Assembly: GCA_973895155.1 (NCBI GenBank) | Contig: OZ316891.1 | Span: forward strand, 31,186,001-31,250,000 | Length of the DNA stretch: 64,000 nt | Reading direction: 5' to 3' | DNA from: Marsupella aquatica | Taxonomy: Eukaryota; Marchantiophyta | In this document: piece after piece, positions 9,385 through 17,875 of the stretch | Numbering within the stretch: position 1 is the first letter of the stretch | Layout: each line of letters begins with the position of its first letter | The notes under the pieces: model-generated | Seen by the model: only the letters and a program-made list of their open reading frames with translations | Databases searched by the model: none | What the model was told of the DNA's origin: nothing | Position numbers and translations under genes: made by a program

Positions 9385-11156
9385 ATCAAGTCAAACGCGG
9401 CTCCAATGTTGAGGATGCAGGGAGCAATGGTGATGCGGATGGTGAGGGGGAAGGAGACGCGGAAGGTGACGCGGATGGGGATGTCAATGACCAAGATCCA
9501 GAGTGGATGACCGATACCCAGAACGATGTCGGATATTCCGACAAAAGCGAGGAAGAGAGTGACGGAGAGGAGATGAAGGACGCTGAGGACGCTGAGGAGG
9601 CTGAGGATGCTGAGGACGCTAAGGACTCTAATGAAGAGGCCACACAGGAGCCTCGTCATGAGGCGGACCAAGAGGAGGCGGCCTGGCAGGAGGACACCCG
9701 GCAGGAGGACGCCCGGCAGGAGGACACCCGGCAAGAGGCGGCCCGGAAAGAGGCGGCCTGGCAAGAGGCGGCCCGGAAGGAGGCGGCCCGGCAGGAGGCG
9801 GCCCGGCAGGAGGAGGCCTGACAGGAGGAGGCCCGACAGGAGGCTGCCCGGAAGGAGGAAGCCCGGCAGGAGGAGGCGACCCGGCAGGAGGAGGCCCGGC
9901 AAGAGGAGGCCCGACAAGAGGCGGCCCGACAAGAGGCAGCCCGACAAGAGGAGCTTCAAAAGAAGGAGGCTAAGAAGAAAAAGGCGGCAGCTAGAAAAGC
10001 AACTGCCGCAAAGAAGAAGGAAAAAACCGACACTGAGAAAGCCCAGGCGGAAAAAGCCCAGGCTGAAAAAGACAAGGCTGAGAAAGCCAAGGCTGAGAAA
10101 GCCCAGGCTGAAAAAGACCAGGCGGAGAAAGCCGAGGCTGAGAAAGCCGAGGCTGAGAAAGCCCAGGCTGAGAAAGCCCAGGCGGAGAAAGCCGAGGCCG
10201 AGAAAGCGGAGGCGGAGAAAGCGGAGGCGGAGAAAGCGGAGGCTGAGAAAGCCCAGGCTGAGAAAGCCCTTTTAGTGACCAAGGAAAATAGGGCCAAGGC
10301 GGAGAGTGCCGAGGCAGAGAGGCTGCTGGCCGAGAGGATGGCGGACCAGAGCGAACAGACCGCAAGACCGGAGAGGGAGGAGGCGGAGGAGGCGCAAAAG
10401 GTTGATTCCGCAAGACTGGAGAGAGAAGATACCGCAAGACTGGAGAGGGTGAAGGCAGAGAAGGTAGAGGCAACGAGGAGGGAGGCCGAGAGGGCCAAGG
10501 ATCTTTCGCTTATTCCTGAAGCACAACGTCTACCGAATATAAAGCTGAATTTGAAGAAGCCTTCTTCACCCTCGGTTGCAGTTAAGAAGAAAATATTAGA
10601 CTATTTTCTTCGGCCGGAGTTTGAGTTTAACGATCCACCCTTAAGAACGGTCTCGTTGGATGATTGGAATAAATATTCACCGGAGCAGCTCCGAGTCCAG
10701 GCTGTCTTGGCTTTGCAATATTGGAAGGGTCTTTTGATTACCGAGGAGAAGACTTCCACTGCATCCAGAATGGAGACAATCATCAATAATGTCTGATTTT
10801 CCGAGAATCGAGTGCAAGACCTAGGAATATCTCTGGCACCAGACTCGGCTCAAGTCGTTAAGAGACTAACAGCTGAGTTGACGCGACCGGGTTCGTGGTC
10901 TCGACCCCGATATACTGCAGAGGTCACTCGCGCGGAAATTGTGGCCCCAGATATTTTGGAATCGGATTCCCAGATTGTTGAATATTTAAATCAAATGCCA
11001 CAACCATTCGAAGGTCTTCCCGCCTTATCGCTACAACCTTCGCAAACTGGTCCGTTGGAGCGATCACTGCGGTCTCGAGGAGGGCTTAAGGATGTTGTTG
11101 CGAAGGAGGCACCCAAGAGATCAGCTGCGAAAAGGCCGGATCCACCCAATCCAAAG
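9385..11156 (+). pseudogene. Acidic and charged helical-repeat region (composite gene)
   Basis: An acidic Gly/Asp/Glu start is followed by Gln/Glu/Ala/Arg repeats (units like ARQEEA, 9660-9960) and a five-residue Ala-Glu-Lys-Ala-Gln/Glu repeat (about 10040-10270). The pattern predicts a long single alpha-helix or coiled coil. A less repetitive part follows ('KKKILDYFLRPEFEFNDPPLRT'), then a proline-rich basic tail leading to the Ulp1 exon. TGA at 9819-9821 falls where neighbouring repeats have CGA or CGG, and TGA at 10794-10796 interrupts the same frame. The exon contains 'gttgacgcgaccgggttcgtg' at about 10878, resembling a decayed array unit. Donor at 11157 (GTCATT) is weak but phase-compatible with the next exon. 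Confidence 0.5.
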
Positions 11157-11307
11157 GTCATTCGCAAGCTATAAGCTTAAAGTTTCTATTACAGCTGTCA
11201 TTATTTTATTATTGATTTGTTATTGTTTCTGTTTTTTGAGGTAGAACCCTTAGGCTACAACCTCAGTACGTTATTTGAAGGCGTACTGAAATCTCTGTTT
11301 TTTGCAG
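11157..11307 (+). other. Intron F (151 nt) without palindrome
   Basis: Weak GTCATT donor, strong polypyrimidine/TTTTTTGCAG acceptor, phase 0. No ACGCGA palindrome. Confidence 0.5.
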
Positions 11308-12354
11308 TTTTTTGAAAATTTGGCTAGTCGAATAGATCAATGCCTTGATCCTTCTAAGGATATGGAAGAGCTATTGATCAAGTTCTTACAACACTCGATC
11401 AAGAGGAAACATATGATGTGTCTGAGACCGCGCGAGTTGCTCACCGATGATATAATTAACGCTTATTTGAGTTTTCTCGAACTGATTCTCGATAGAGTTG
11501 GAAAGTCAGACCTTGTCAAATTCTTCCAAACACACCATTTTGAGCTCCTCTCCATGGATCCTACCATTTTCGATGAGGAGAGAGCATCTTGGACAAAGGA
11601 GTTTCCGCTGGGAATCAGTGAATACGACAAACTGGTCTTTCCAGTACACAATGCCGTGAAAGAACATTGGTCATTGGTAGTTGTGTATCCGAAGGAGAAA
11701 CGGCTCGAGTACCTAGATTCCCTAGTTCATAATCGATAGAATCCTGGGGTGCTAGATATTGTTGGGAAGTATTACGCCGACGAAATTGGCTGGAGAACTG
11801 GTGTCAACTTGGATCTCTCAGGTTGGGAACGGATATATCGGAATGATATTCCTCACCAGAGTGACGGGCACAGTTGTGGTGTGTTTATCTTGAGATTCGC
11901 CAAGTGCTTGTGTCAAGGAAACGAAATTAATTTTGCCGCGGATCAAATTGAGAAATTCCATAGGGAGATAATCTTGTCGTTATTTGACATGGACTTCCGC
12001 AAGCCGACGTCCGCAAATAACCTAGTTACCGGGATCCGTGCTGCTATGATTGACATTGGCGGAATTGAAGTACTGAACGACCGTCTTGTACAGGTAATAC
12101 ACTTCATTTCAATCTCTCTTTGTAGTCACGCGACTGTTCGCGTTATAAACTTATTTTCATTTCTTAATGTTTTACAGAAACCTATCCCGAAACCCCCTGA
12201 TCGAGTATCGAAGGCACCAATCCGGAAGTCCGGTGATCATCGTCTGGAGGCGGAAAACAAACAGACCATTCTAGTCTGTTCTCCAAACCCTGCGGCACAA
12301 AAGTCACAGGTACAGATGGCGCCTAAACCATCGGCGCAGAAGTCACCGGTTTAG
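11308..12354 (+). pseudogene. Ulp1/C48 SUMO-type cysteine protease domain (composite gene)
   Basis: Clear C48 fold signature: 'PRELLTDDIINAYLSFLELI' (substrate groove), 'EHWSLVVVYP' with the catalytic His (codon 11665-11667), 'RLEYLDSL' with the catalytic Asp (11716-11718), 'PHQSDGHSCGVFIL' with the oxyanion Gln (11857-11859) and catalytic Cys (11875-11877). The family removes SUMO or related modifiers and is often captured by plant transposons. All catalytic residues are present, but a TAG at 11737-11739 lies between Asp and Cys in one continuous frame. Intron G (12094-12177) follows the domain, then a short Pro/Lys/Ser linker ending at TAG 12352-12354, after which the frame runs into the first HAD-like module. 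Confidence 0.8.
12094..12177 (+). other. Intron G (84 nt) with perfect palindrome
   Basis: Donor GTAATA, acceptor TTTTACAG, phase 0. Perfect palindrome ACGCGACTGTTCGCGT at 12128-12143, ending 34 nt before the acceptor. Its length is a multiple of three with no stop, so retention would not break the frame. Confidence 0.6.
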
Positions 12355-13083
12355 AAGAGACTTGTAATTTTTGATCTAAATCGGGTACTTATCTGGTCAG
12401 AGAAGATCATCCCTGGGATGCCCATTCGGTCAAGGGGGGTGAGACACATGTACAAGGTTATCTATCCAAGGCCTGATTTAATGGAATTTCTTCAGAAGAT
12501 GGCAGATCTATACGACATTGCAATCTGGTCGTGCATGATGAAACGGAATATTCTATCTTGTTTAAGGCTGATACTTCGACCTGAAGTTTTGAAACGTATT
12601 AAATTTATATGGGGACAAGAATCAACTCGACCTATTGGGAAGAATAATAATGACATCCCCTTATTTGTCAAATGTCTCTCTGACATTGCCGCCGATATTA
12701 AAGATTACAACATCGAGAATGTCATTCTTATCGATGATGCTGCATATAAGACGACCCTTAATAACTTCTACTCATCGCTGTATCCCGATGCATATTCTGG
12801 GCTCGATGATGACATATTTTTTAGAAAGAAACTATATCCATATCTATGCGACATGTCAATTGACAAGTTGACATTCCGCCGGCTCCTTAGTGACCATGGG
12901 ATTCCAACGTTCTCTCGCAAGAATCTTGAGAAAGATTATATTGATAAGGCGAATCTTTGGAGGAGAAATGTGATCATTCGTAATCAGGGGAATAAAGACC
13001 ATTTAGAAAATTTTGACGAATATATGAAATACTTATCTGCCGAAAAAGACCGTGCTATAGAAGCCCGGGATAAGTCCGATAAG
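12355..13083 (+). pseudogene. FCP1/SCP-like HAD module 1, catalytic motif degenerate
   Basis: Reads 'LVIFDLNRVLIWS', then 'YPRPDLMEFLQKMADLYDIAIWS', 'IKFIWGQEST', 'NVILIDDAAYK'. This is the order of an FCP1 homology (NIF) domain: motif I, 'RPxLxEFL', the 'WS' strand, 'WGQE', and the final DD. Active FCP1/SCP phosphatases need DxDx(T/V) in motif I; here it is D-L-N-R-V, so the second Asp is Asn and phosphatase activity is unlikely. It is in the same frame as the Ulp1 exon once the TAG at 12352 is read through. The module ends in a charged tail; the TAA at 13084 may again be a mutated CAA, with a donor at 13096 (GTTTAT) keeping phase. Confidence 0.6.
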
Positions 13084-13095
13084 TAAACATTTATT

Positions 13096-13205
13096 GTTTA
13101 TTTTCAATTATTATTTATAAATTGATTGAACTTTTGGGAGTGACGCGCCCGGTCGCGTGGTTGTTTGCAATTGCATAATATGAGAATCGAATTGTTCATT
13201 TACAG
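13096..13205 (+). other. Intron H (about 110 nt) with palindrome
   Basis: Acceptor ATTTACAG at 13205 is clear. The donor at 13096 is the one that preserves phase if TAA 13084 was CAA; GTAAAC at 13083 is the alternative but shifts frame. Palindrome ACGCGCCCGGTCGCGT at 13143-13158, ending 47 nt before the acceptor. Confidence 0.45.
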
Positions 13206-13907
13206 GTGTCTAAGTGGAGCAGGTCGCGTCAACTTCTAGTTTTAGGACTGGAAAACTTCCTATGCTCTGTTTCAAAATATACTCCTCAGCTTAAGTCGAC
13301 ACCCGAAATTCGTATCGGATCTCTATGTGTCGTTCCGAGGCTGCATCTTCATGATCTTATAAAATTATGTTATGATCATTTTGATGTGATGATCTGGTCT
13401 ATTCTCGACGATAAACTGGTTTATCAGATACTTTCAGAAGTGTTGTCGAGCACCGACCTGTCGCAGCTGATATATGTGTTCACGCGGGATCATTGCTGGA
13501 ATCTTGGTTATGTGAAGAAAAATTATAAGACTGTTGTCTTCAAATCTATCGAGAGACTACGTGATATGTTTCAAGATTATCGACCAGAGAATATAATCCA
13601 GATTGATGCCTCTCCTTCCCATACATGCCACAGCGCTGTATGCGGATTATTGTTCGCTAAGTCGTTTCAAGGATCGTTGGATGATGTCTTTTTGAGGGAT
13701 GACCTCATTCCATATTTACGAAAGCTATGGGATTCAGGGCTTTGTCTTGCGTTCGCTAACAAGTTCGATTATCCCATCTGGTCGATTAGAAATCTACATC
13801 GAGATTGGGATCTGAACGAGGATATATGGGAGCATCTGTACGTGCAGAGACATGCGGATCAAGTTCTTATCAAGCACTTCAACAGACGTCACTTATCAAT
13901 GGCCAGA
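13206..13907 (+). pseudogene. FCP1/SCP-like HAD module 2, motif I lost
   Basis: Aligns with module 1: 'LLVLGLENFLCS' in place of the catalytic motif, 'VPRLHLHDLIKLCYDHFDVMIWS', 'IYVFTRDHC', 'NIIQIDASPSH', then 'VFLRDDLIPYLRKLW' and a C-terminal extension also found in module 3 ('FDYPIWSIRNLHRDWDLNEDIWE'). Both catalytic Asp residues are gone, so it can only be a structural or binding copy. Phase-0 junction to module 3. Confidence 0.55.
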
Positions 13908-13999
13908 GTATAGAGGATATTTTCTCTGTAATATGTGACGCGACCATTCGCGTGACTACATCCATACGGGCTCATGCATCTTCTTGTGTTTCTCTACAG
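13908..13999 (+). other. Intron I (92 nt) with perfect palindrome
   Basis: Donor GTATAG, acceptor CTCTACAG, phase 0. Perfect palindrome ACGCGACCATTCGCGT at 13938-13953, ending 46 nt before the acceptor. Confidence 0.7.
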
Positions 14000-14689
14000 G
14001 AGATTCATTACAGCAGAGAAAACGGGCTCATAGTTTTAGACGTGGAGCATCTACTCTGTTACACTGCACCGCATTCCCGACTGATGGCGGTCTCAACTGG
14101 AATTCGGATTGGGAATATATACATTTTTCCAAGGCCTCATCTTCACGAATTCTTGAGATTCTGTTTTGAGAAGTTTGATGTAGGAATCTGGTCCTCTCTT
14201 GGGAAGAGCCTTTTAGATCAGATTTTAGCATCTATTTTTACTGCAATGGAAATGGCCTCATTTAAGTATATTTGGGATGAGTCTCATTGTTACTTATGCG
14301 ATTGGGTGACATCAAATAAGCGGATATTTTTGAAGTGTTTTGAGAAGGTTGGAATTTATACGAAGGCGTATCTGCAGCAAAATATAATGCTTATCGATTC
14401 TGATGCATTTCATGCTTGTTTAGATCTTGTTGTTGGATCATTATTTCCGCCCAAATATTTTGGGTCGGTCGACGACAGTTTCCTGATTAACTTGCTGATT
14501 CCGTATCTTAGCAAGCTAGCAAAATCTTGTGAGCCGCTTGTCATTGCCAATGGAAGAGATTATCCTGATTGGTCAGTTAAATCTATTTTTAGAGATTATG
14601 ATTATAATCATACTATATGGGAAGACCCTGTGATTCAGAGGCATGGAGATAGATATCTAGTAGAGCAATTTAACAGACGCCCAATTTAG
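14000..14689 (+). pseudogene. FCP1/SCP-like HAD module 3, end of the composite gene
   Basis: Third copy: 'LIVLDVEHLLCY' at motif I (first Asp kept, second lost), 'FPRPHLHEFLRFCFEKFDVGIWS', 'FKYIWDESHC', 'NIMLIDSDAFH', 'YPDWSVKSIFRDYDYNHTIWED', ending at TAG 14687-14689. Modules 2 and 3 are closer to each other than to module 1. The frame is uninterrupted, unlike the exons upstream. Followed by AT-rich sequence, consistent with a 3' end. Confidence 0.55.
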
Positions 14690-15360
14690 GACGCTTCCGA
14701 AATAATAGTTGGCATGAGATCAGATTAATTTGTATTGTCGTTCTAGAAACGATTTGTAATCTCCCTATATACTGGTTATCATATATAAAGGATCTCAGAG
14801 ATTTATTTCTCTTTTGTTATTATTTGCGTGAGCATGTCTCTTGGTCCCGTCAAGTTGGAGTGCGTAAAAAATCTTAGTTGCAGTCATTTTCAGGGTTTCA
14901 CGCGCAATGACGCGTCATGTCGCCCCCTTTTCATATTAAAATAATAATATTTAGTGATTTTCGGAATTTCCAAAGTTCGGTTTTCCTTAAATTGGGGTTA
15001 TTGACATATGACAAATCACTTCCTTTTTTATTACATAGGGTCCAATTTCCCATTTGAGTGGCATATGCAATGATCATAAACTGGGCCATAAACAAAGCTC
15101 AAGGTATGTTAGACTTTAGAACATGTACTAGGGTTACAACTGTCAAAGCCTGTATTTAGGCATGTACAGTTGAATCAACATTTTCAAGGGCAATATCTCC
15201 TACAACTATCAAGGTTTTACTTTTGGATTCCGAGGAGGGTCAAGCAAGGTTGACAAAAAAGTTGCATATGATGAGGTTCTTTATTGAACGGGTGAATAAA
15301 GATTGTATCACTTTTGTATTAATCTGTTTGACTTTTAATTTGCCTGAATTACATGTTTGC
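14690..15360. other. Downstream flank of the composite gene
   Basis: AT-rich, no ORF. Contains ACGCGCAATGACGCGT at 14900-14915, overlapping a perfect 12-bp palindrome atgacgcgtcat (14907-14918). This is the last member of the palindrome family I found, so the element may end close to here. No terminal repeat was recognised. Confidence 0.45.
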
Positions 15361-15375
15361 AATGCACAACCATGT

Positions 15376-15560
15376 TTGCCTCACCTAAAAATCTTGCCCT
15401 CTCCTCGACATCTTGCCCTCACCTCGACGTCTTGCCCTCTCCTCGACATCTTGCCCTCACCTCAAAATCTTGCCCTCTACTCGACATCTTGCCCTCACCT
15501 CCAAATCTTGCCCTCACTTCAACATCTTGCCCTCTCCTCGACATCTTGCCCTCACTCAAA
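15376..15560. repeat. ~18-bp minisatellite (tcttgccctcacctcgaca)n
   Basis: Around nine diverged copies of a unit built on 'cttgccctc' plus 'acctcgacat/aaat' are visible. ORFs through it have no family resemblance. Confidence 0.85.
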
Positions 15561-15889
15561 GTCTTTCGTGCAACGCACGGGCATGGGGCTATACATCAAT
15601 AATACCCTCATACATTATCTTACTTGCCTGGTTAGCATATTGACATTTGACGAGTGCGAGCTAAATTATAATTATAGTTCAATATCTATGCATGACACAG
15701 AGGATGAGAGGATGCTGGTGGGACAGAATATGTTGCATAAAAGGTGTTGCAAAATCGATGTTGGATTAAAAAAAAGCCCCTATGTAGAAGATCACATTTT
15801 GCTATAAAGGTTGATACAGATCAAAGATCATTGTGTAAAAGATCAAAGGTCATTGTGTAAAAGATGTGATAATGCTCGATGTTGTGTTT

Positions 15890-16140
15890 AGGTGTGTAAA
15901 AGGTATTGCTGCATAAAAGATGTCATTGTCTGGGTCAGTGTGGAAAACAAGCATTGCTGCATAAAAGATGTCATTGCCCTGGTCAGTGTGCAAAGACTAC
16001 AATGCATAAAAGAGGTTTCATGTTGTGCGGGTCAGTGTGCAAAACAAGCATTGCTGCATAAAAGATGTCATTGCCCTGGTCAGTGTGCAAAGACTACAAT
16101 GCATAAAAGAGGTTTCGTGTTGTGCAAACGAATCATTGCA
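15890..16140. repeat. ~99-bp tandem duplication
   Basis: The unit runs from 'gcataaaagatgtcattg' through 'ggtcagtgtgcaaagac' to 'gcataaaagaggtttc'. It occurs at about 15957 and again at about 16056, with a partial copy before it. Confidence 0.75.
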
Positions 16141-16329
16141 CAAAATAAATTTAGGAAATAATAAACACGTTTGGATTACTTTGTTATATAATTATTAAAT
16201 CATAAAGAAAGATTTTTTATTACTTCATTTTGATTACTTTGCCCTTAAAACACACCTGCCCATATAAAGTCTGATTCCCTCTCTCAATACTCCTCATTCC
16301 TTCCACTGGTGAACACACTCTTGCCATAA

Positions 16330-16530
16330 AATGTGGAGCACTCACCACTTTTTGTGGAGCTTGCCATAAAATGCAGAGCACTCATCACTTTTTGTGGAGC
16401 TCAAGCCCATTCTTGAATTTGTACACCTTACAATGAGAGTTATGGGTTGCCTGTAACTACTCACCACTTTTTGTGGAGCTCAAGCCCATTCTTGAACTTG
16501 TACACCTTACAATGAGATACCCCGTAGCTC
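16330..16530. repeat. ~78-bp tandem repeat
   Basis: The phrases 'tcaccactttttgtggagct' and 'caagcccattcttgaa' recur (about 16340, 16380, 16457), the second copy roughly 78 bp after the first. Non-coding. Confidence 0.7.
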
Positions 16531-17286
16531 TTTATAGATGCACTCGTGCTTTAAAGAGATTAAAATACTGCAACTGCTTTGACTATGGTTATTAATGTTA
16601 ACTTGTCACCTACATGGCACTTCCCAATTGGAAGTATTTCCAGTCCAGTCTGTGTAGGGTTTAGATCTGGGGTTAGGGAGCTCTCGCCTATTTTCCACAT
16701 CTTAACTAAAAACATCCAAATGCGCATCTTGTTGGGTCTCTGTGGTCTTCTAGGGGTCTTTTGCCTTTTGATCATGTCTCCCGGTTTGGTAGTTGCTGTC
16801 CTTTTTTGGCAGTGTGATGTATAAATGCGCATCTTTTGAACGGGAGCTTTCCAGACACGGGCAACAACACAGGAGAATGATGGCTTGGGTTTAGGGAGCC
16901 CCTAAACCCCTTTCGCTTTTGGCCATTTCTGAACAGGATTTCTCTCAGAAGAAACGAAGATTGCACATCCGAAACCAAGCACCCACAAACATCGTGCCTC
17001 AGCTGTCTGTCGGCTCCTCCCTGTCTGTTGTCTGTAGGTATGTTTGTGCATTCACTCAGAGCACCTTCTTACGAGCATCCAAAGAACCATGTGCATTTCA
17101 CTAAAGAGCACCTTCTCACGAGCATCCAAAGAAGACAGTGCATTCACTTAGAGCACCTTCTTACGAGCATCCAAAGAACAGAGCAGCTTCAGATGGCCCA
17201 AGGAGATGAAGTGGAGCACCAACCAGCACAAACCGACCGCAGGCGCAGAATGCGGCTTTAGCGTTACGTCTCGTTGTGAACTCTCT
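16531..17286. other. Intergenic stretch with a ~47-bp triplication
   Basis: No gene supported. At 17057-17182 a unit containing 'agagcaccttctNacgagc' and 'atccaaagaa' repeats three times at about 47-bp spacing. Confidence 0.6.
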
Positions 17287-17840
17287 TTCTCTCACTCGGT
17301 CTTTGGGAGCGCAGCGCTCGTTTGATTCGTCAATTCTTTCGCAACTTTAGTAGGTTGAAGCATTTTTTTAAACCTCCGCTTACCAATCTTAGCTCTATTA
17401 ATTAACATTCTGGCGTTCCCATCTAGGTCGAAGCATTTTCTCGAGGATTTGCTCAAGCTCCCGCAAAGAATCTTAGCTATACTGACACTCTGTCTCGTTT
17501 CATTCGCTACTACATTTGGTTTAATTATATTGTCAAAGCTCAGCACAAACATCTGAGCGTTACAAACACTGTGTCCTGTGCACTGGCTTTTCGAGCATTC
17601 TGTGATCTGGAATTTGGCGTACTAAAGTTTCTGCAATGATGGGTGGCTCCTGCAGTTCACTTGAACGTCGCTGTGGCAATCGGGACTCCCGATTATCATG
17701 GTCTAACAAGCAACTCATAACAATTAGGGTGTTCCTCCCCGCCCGGTTTCTTCTCCTGTCCCGTGCGACTTCTCCTTGCGGACGGACGGACAACTGCGCA
17801 CGGCAATGCCCTTCTCAGGAATCCTCCCGAGATTTCGGTG
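17287..17840 (+). repeat. Upstream module shared with 43720-44240
   Basis: Alignable by eye over about 500 bp with 43720-44240. Shared landmarks in the same order are 'tctttgggag', 'gttgaagcattttt', 'atcttagctct', 'tcgaagcattttc', 'actctgtctc', 'ctacatttggtt', 'tgtgcactggctttt', 'ggctcctgcagttc', 'ggtctaacaagca' and 'cccgtgcga'. Each copy sits directly 5' of a gene (the 149-aa gene here, the SETD9-like gene there). It could be a duplicated promoter/5' UTR or a degraded dispersed repeat. Confidence 0.6.
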
Positions 17841-17875
17841 ATCACTGAGGTATCCGGATTTACTGGCCAAGAGAA

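Noticed and set aside
9381-10526. Long minus-strand and alternative-frame ORFs rich in Leu/Pro/Gly, Ser/Ala or Arg/Pro
   Set aside because: Shadows of the GAG/GCC-rich repeat. The frame joined by phase-matched introns on + is the coding one.
4557-12354. Genetic-code reassignment of TAG/TAA/TGA
   Set aside because: Neighbouring host genes use standard stops, and a duplicated copy shows CAG at the site of one TAG.
15223-15807. 194-aa ORF
   Set aside because: Spans the 18-bp minisatellite and has no motif.
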